Program-made: the position numbers and the translations under genes
Shown here: positions 59,101 to 64,000 of the stretch, in pieces
Layout of the letters: each line of letters opens with the position of its first letter
Numbering within the stretch: the stretch's first letter is position 1
The notes under the pieces: model-generated
The model's input: only the letters and a program-made list of their open reading frames with translations
Told to the model about the DNA's origin: nothing
Databases searched by the model: none
Assembly (NCBI RefSeq): GCF_019175385.1
Contig: NC_083337.1
Location: forward strand, 165,057,713 to 165,121,712
Length of the DNA: 64,000 nucleotides
Source of the DNA: Lycium barbarum
Lineage: Eukaryota; Streptophyta; Magnoliopsida; Solanales; Solanaceae
Reading direction: 5' to 3'

Positions 59101-60892
59101 ATGACGATCAATAAAAATTGTTGTGATTTTTAAACGAGTAAGAAGAGAACCTGTCAAGATGATAAAGGGGCTCATCGATAAATAAAATATGTGGGCTCAT
59201 GACAAGTTCCCGGGCAATGCTGACACGCCTTCTCTCACCACTGCGAAGGCCTCTCATGTAACAGTGGCCACCTATAAGTTTATTAGCACAATCTCCCAGT
59301 GACATAGCATCTATAACATCCTCCATCACACTCCTTTTCTGACAAAAGAAACCAGGAAGCTGAAGCAAAGCTGAGTAGTATAGGAATTCACGCACAGTTA
59401 ATGATCCAATAAGAGTAGTTTCTCTGTCAACATATCCCTGCCAATGAGCAAACTTTAAATGTCAAGCAGGCACACGCTGACAAAACAAAGAAAACAACTG
59501 CCCCCTTCCCAACCTACTTGATTCAATTGAAGTTTTCTTCCAAAAGGCCCAAAAGTACCAACACTTCTTAACCCTAGTTCAAACAAAGTAAACTGTAATG
59601 TATTTTAATATTAACATGGTGGTTAGGCTACCACCTTAAATATTTCAGCTATTGTTATCCAATGTCCATATTGGATTATGTGAGGAGATGCTTGTAGGTG
59701 TGCTCAAACCTATGGAAAATATGGTCTACAGAACCCCTTGGGAAAGAAGGACCATTTGTCGAGATGGAAAGAACTATTTAATCTAAAGGTTGGGAATAGG
59801 AAGGGGTTCACAGGCCTAAATTCGCACCAGCAACTCCTAACTCAACCAGCGAAAAAGCCTCATTGCCGTATTCAAATGGGATAAAAAATGGGAAAAGGGA
59901 TTTCCAAACACTGGATACGTGAAATTATACCACATCATCAGAAGCAGTTGCATGAATGTTTTGCTTCAAATGTGAAAGGACATCTTCTTGCCAAAGAGAA
60001 CACACAGGTCACCTTATGTCAGAGAGCCAAAGGATTGGTCGATGAACTAAATTGAGAAAGAAGGGGCTATTGACTCACTGAACCAGTAGTCATTAATAGG
60101 AGAGTGATTATGATTTTAAAGTCCAAAAACCAGTTCAGAGTGAACAACAGCTAATGTAATCTATAAAACAGGTCATCAAAGTCCACAGTCCAGACATCCG
60201 TATTAAGAATACAAGCATGACCACAAGCGAAAGTAAATGCTTACAACATACATAGGAACCATACGACATGTGCCTTTTTGTCCCGTTTACAAACACCTCA
60301 CCATACATTCTCGCTGAATCAGGTAACCTTCCTAAAGAAGAGAAAGAAAACTAGCTCAGAATCACATATAAACAACTGGATGCTTTTCTATAAGCTGACT
60401 ATGAATTGAATACGACAAACCTGCTAGGGCTTTCAAGAGTGTTGATTTCCCTGACTTGGGGGGACCCATGATGACAGTCATTGTTCCAGGTAATGCATAA
60501 CCATGCGAACTCTTGACCACCTTATCAGAGTATTTTCTTTTTCCCTTTATAGTTACAGTCAAGTCCTTCCAGGCAATAGAAGCTCCTGCAATCTTCCTTG
60601 TAATAACTTCCCTCTCCGGTAAAGAAGGAGACGGCGAGGAACCACTATTGACCTTTGACAGGGAAGGGGAGGGTGGCGTAGTCGCAGCATTAATAGAATC
60701 ACCTCCTTCGTCCTCTTTGACCTCTATATCTGTCTCATCCCAAACAGGTGAATCTTCAAATGAAATTGGTTGTCTAAGTGTGCCAGGTTTCCGCAAGTAG
60801 AAGAAATTACTTGATGGCACCCTACTAGCTGGACTACTTGCTGTAGAAGATGGAGACATATAATGATCTGATTGAGAGTGTATTTCTTCCAT
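53162..60892 (-). CDS. ABCG3: ABC transporter G family member 3 (half-size)
   Basis: Coding exons read leftward: 60892-60421, 60331-60252, 59437-59151, 58298-58127, 57062-56949, 56622-56494, 55183-54992, 54749-54663, 54183-53911, 53617-53510 and 53419-53162. Together they give 2172 nt and 723 aa, as expected for this clade. Layout: a Ser/Pro-rich N-terminus (1-100), an ATP-binding domain (about 100-340), then an ABC2-type membrane domain (from about 440) with six or so hydrophobic segments. Walker A is GPPKSGKS (about 143-150) and Walker B is ILFIDEP. The signature region reads GLRSGERRR instead of the usual SGGERRR form, and the post-Walker-B segment is LYHLD instead of TSGLD. From memory these changes also occur in Arabidopsis ABCG3, so they are probably clade traits. 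Intron 10 has a GC donor. The substrate is unknown. Half-size ABCGs work as dimers in membranes. Confidence 0.95.
55713..55850 (-). mobile_element. TS SINE / RTE 3' end, copy 1, in ABCG3 intron 6
   Basis: CAACAACAACATACCCAGGG, AATCCCACAAGTGGGGTCTG, GCAGACCTTACCCCTACC and the TTTCCGAAGGACC block are the TS/RTE 3' consensus in reverse orientation. The inner (5') limit is uncertain. Confidence 0.75.
55918..56028 (-). mobile_element. TS SINE / RTE 3' end, copy 2, in ABCG3 intron 6
   Basis: The same consensus as copy 1, 5'-truncated, flanked by the direct repeat TAGTATGAC (55909-55917, 56029-56037). This shows an independent insertion rather than a local duplication. Confidence 0.8.
57894..58089. 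mobile_element. hAT-type MITE in ABCG3 intron 4
   Basis: Ends CAGTGGTGGATCTAG and the complement of CTGGATCCGCCTCTG; 196 bp. The flanks carry a perfect 8-bp duplication ATGGACAG (57886-57893, 58090-58097). It lies only about 38 bp inside the intron from the exon 4 donor. Confidence 0.92.
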
Positions 60893-61807
60893 TCTTTTGA
60901 ATTCTCCAATTCTGTCTAACTACTCCGGGAATGGAACTCTGAGCTGAAGGTTCACGAGGAAATCAAGATATCACAACTGGTTCTTCCCTAGACCAACTTT
61001 GCCTGTTCTGTAAAACGCCTTCCAACCCTGTAAAGATAGCAATAATTAACAAACACCAAAGATAGCTTGTTATGGAAAGAATAACAAAAAACAAAAGCAG
61101 AAAATAAATTACATCTACAGCTAAACGACATTCGAAAAACTTTAAGCACCAGGACAGATTCTCTTTTTGTGCTTTCGACACCAATTGTGGTTGCAAAGGG
61201 CCAAAATATATTACTCAATAAACAGTTCCAAGGAACTGTCACTCACTTTCAACAGTTATACGATTCCAGAAGATGATCTAGAATTAGGTCAATCGCGTTT
61301 ATTAGAAGTCAACAATAGAACGGTTCTACCAGCAAAAAGTTATATACGTTTAAATCAACTACACCTATAACCCAAGTTAGTTGGGTTGCCTGTATGAACC
61401 TTCTATATCTGTTCCTTCTACAAGTTCAGTGGTCAAAATATATTCTCATGCTGGCTGTCACCCTATTTTTAGGCTGACTAGATCCTGTAGCAACCTTCCT
61501 CCTTTCCTATGCTTTGGGAAACTCACATAGACTAAGTTTTGAAAAAAAAAAAAAAAAAAACACAACCGGATATGAGAAGTTGATGAGCTTGAAATGTCAA
61601 TAAATAAATCCTATATACATGAAAACACTCATATTAAACCCTTATCAATCAAAAAAAAAAAAATCTCATAATAAAAGAACTCTTTTTTCTTTTTCTCTTA
61701 AAGAAACATTATGCATACATAAAGCACAAAACTTTATCAGCTTTAACAAACATCTTAGCAAATACTAGAACACTAAACTCACTTAACTCCATAAACCCCA
61801 AAAGCAA

Positions 61808-61844
<37 letters not shown>

Positions 61845-62100
61845 AAGCTTAAGCACTCAAATGCTAACAAGCACCAATAAACCACTGAAAAAAACCTTAA
61901 AACACTTCAAATGACAACACAAAAAAACTGCAAGTAAGCTCGAACTTCCAACTGTGAAGTCCACAAAGAGCAAGTAAAGTTAGTGAACGATGAAGAGTAC
62001 AAACCTGGATCCGAATATAGCAAAGTTCTTCACATTAGTTAGGGAGAAATAAAGAAGAGTGCTTAGTGGAATAGAGTGGAAGTAAGAAAGAAAGAAAGAG
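60893..62100 (-). other. ABCG3 5'UTR with a ~1-kb leader intron
   Basis: The start codon at 60892 is preceded by leader sequence to about 61027, where TTTACAG gives an acceptor. A matching donor CCAG/GTTTGT lies near 62008, and a short upstream leader exon lies about 62009-62095. The inferred intron contains poly(A) runs and a GA microsatellite (61811-61839). Splice motifs are seen; the transcription start is not defined. Confidence 0.6.
61811..61839. repeat. (GA)n microsatellite in the ABCG3 leader intron
   Basis: About 14 AG dinucleotides in a row. Confidence 0.9.
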
Positions 62101-62708
62101 TGACACTGAAGTGTGAGTCCAATTACGAGATTAATGGATACTTTTTGACCCGAAAAACAAGGAATGCGGTGTATTTCTACACAATATTTGGTCCAATTGA
62201 GAATTTCCTTTTTTATATTTTTTTAGCTTTTTAAGAAAAGAGAGATAGTGACTATTGAACTTGTACATATTACCACTAAAATTAATAATTTTGGCTGCAT
62301 TAGAAAACAAAAGGATAGCGGCAAGAAAATTTTTGTTTTTTCTCCTTGAAAAGAAAAACGCGTCCAAGATTCCTCTTCAATTTGAATTTGTTAAGTGCGA
62401 GCTAAGTGTCTTATAAGATTACTAATACACGCTCAAAATCATAATTATAGATGGATAGCGACACTTTAATTTTTAGTTTTCCAATTTGGAAAGTTATGGT
62501 TAGTGGAGTAGCACATTTGAGATTTGACGAATGCCAACTCAATAAATACATAGCGAAAAATATGGTTACAAAAAGAGCATCTTCTCTTTTTAATGTCTCT
62601 TTCACGTGCTTTTTTGTTCTGTTGTTTCTTTTTAATATATTTTTACAATAAAGATTGCTAGTGTAAAAATTTTGTACCATATTATAATGTAGTGCCACAA
62701 ATTAATTA

Positions 62709-62840
62709 CTCCCTTAGTCTCAAAATAAGTCTCTCATTAGGAATTCTAAATAAATATTCAGTAAACTTTACATTATGTTTATTGATTTTTTCATGTTCGT
62801 GATTTTTGCTAAGGTTATACATATTTTGGGATAGAGAGAG
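62709..62840. mobile_element. Stowaway-like MITE
   Basis: Left (TA)CTCCCTTAGTCTCAAAATAA and complement right CTCTCTCTATCCCAAAATAT form the TIR, with TA flanks. It is 132 bp and non-coding. It lies upstream of ABCG3. Confidence 0.65.
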
Positions 62841-64000
62841 TACTATTTTATCTTGTTACAAACTACTAATGTTTATCAAAAAAAAAATGTTGCTATCTTA
62901 TAAGTAATATAATTTAATAAATGTTTTTACATCGTCAATATATAAAATAAAAGTTTTTTTTTTTTATTGTGGGCAAAGCCGCAAGGGGCGGGGGCGGAGA
63001 ATTCTGCAGAGTTTGTCTCGAATTTGTATTCCCAAGCAAACATGAATTAAGTGAAAGGAATTGGCAACTAATTAGGGATGGTACATTTCGGCTCCACTTC
63101 AAGTTCCCAATAAAAGATTAGGAGTCCGTTGCGATGGCTTAAAAAAAAGTGACTTTTATATATAAAATGTTTTTAGAACTTTTAAGTGCTGAAAGTTATT
63201 TTTATAAATAAGCAGTTGAGTGTTTGGATAAAAGTGCTTATGCTGAAAATAAGTTGTCGATGTGTTTGGTAAATAAGTGTTGTTAAGCACTTATTTTCTG
63301 TCAAAATGACTGAAATACCCTTAAAGCTGTTAACACCATAATAAGTTGATTTAAAAGATTTTTAAACTCTAAAGTTGATTCAAATCAAAAGTAATTTATA
63401 TTTTAAAATCACTTTCACTATAAAATGTTTATTTAAGTTAATTTTTTATAAATACATGTTACTTAAGGGGGGTGCATGAGCTAAAAGAGACACTTATTTT
63501 GGAATGAAGGGAGTAATATCTTCTTGATTTATTTCATTACTAGTGAAATTGCCCGCGCGAAAGACAATGATTTTACAAATTGACACTTTTGAGTTTTTTT
63601 TTTTTTTAGAAAAGAAGAAAATAATTTCTCATGTAACTTGGATTAATCTTATATTTATTTGAATATTTTCTTTTCTTTTTCTCTTTGAGTTATACATTTG
63701 ACTTCAATAACCATTCAATCCAAGTCTAGGAATAATAAAAAAGAAAAGTAAAATATGTTAACAAATATTTGGAGAAATGCAATGTCCGATGTTGGACTTC
63801 ATTCCAACTTTTTCTCCTTTTATAATGTTTTATCCTTTTATCTCCTATGCGTTTTCATTACTTATTCTTTCTCTTACTCCCCTATTTTTTTGCCTCTCGT
63901 TTACATAAATCTTTATTTTTCGTTGTAAAGACAAAGTAATTATATAGGAATTAACACTAACATTATAACTATAAGCCTGCAACATGCATAAGATGTACTT
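62841..64000. other. AT-rich intergenic DNA, no gene seen
   Basis: MITE-like sequence is present (for example a right end AATGAAGGGAGTAA at about 63500, and AAGTGCTTATGCTGAAAATA-type sequence at 63230). No pair of ends could be matched with confidence. Confidence 0.5.

Noticed and set aside
1..64000. CRISPR arrays, bacterial operons or prophage.
   Set aside because: Intron-bearing plant genes and plant transposons throughout; no spaced identical short repeats of CRISPR type.

Overview
This is a plant nuclear window, most likely from a member of the Solanaceae. The genes are split by GT-AG introns in AT-rich DNA. The repeats are typical of that family: TS-type SINE and RTE-LINE tails ending in (TTG)n, an Au-like SINE, tRNA-derived SINEs, Stowaway-like MITEs starting CTCCCTCC, hAT MITEs with ends like CAGNGGCGGATCCAG, and a long LTR of the kind seen in Solanaceae. 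The genus cannot be told from the sequence.

Five host genes can be reconstructed. (1) A two-HMA-domain heavy-metal-associated isoprenylated protein (HIPP), + strand, 6202-8745, 5 coding exons, 265 aa. (2) ABCF1/GCN1-type soluble ABC protein, + strand, 13199-17727, 5 coding exons, 602 aa. (3) An intronless SAUR auxin-response gene, - strand, 23594-23983. (4) Dolichol kinase (DOK1/EVAN type), - strand, 43219-50993, 14 exons, 563 aa. (5) ABCG3-type half-transporter, - strand, 53162-60892, 11 coding exons plus an upstream 5'UTR exon, 723 aa. For each multi-exon gene the exon lengths add up to an uninterrupted reading frame. The genes have unrelated housekeeping or stress roles and form no operon-like unit.

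The rest is mostly mobile DNA. From 1.6 to 12.6 kb, four foldback elements flank the HIPP gene; three have clear 9-bp target duplications and therefore look MULE-derived. One is a 1.86-kb hairpin with extremely G/C-rich arms. The 25.5-35.2 kb interval is one 9.74-kb Mutator-like element (MULE) with TIRs of about 400 bp and a perfect 10-bp target duplication. It carries a decayed transposase (MULE core, SWIM finger, CCHC knuckle) on the - strand, and a divergent + strand pair of small ORFs that share an unrecognised domain. A 23-24 bp palindrome (consensus TAGCGCAGTAAAATACTGCGCTA in two halves) occurs at both ends and again between the divergent genes. The transposase gene is split by a 3.93-kb solo LTR with a perfect 5-bp TSD. 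From 36.2 to 41.8 kb there are two hAT-type elements with perfect 8-bp TSDs, one of them holding a nested foldback. Introns of ABCF1, DOK1 and ABCG3 hold SINE, RTE and MITE insertions, several with clear target duplications.

The best candidate for something undescribed is the MULE accessory module: the paralogous ORF pair, together with the palindrome shared by the termini and the internal divergent promoter.
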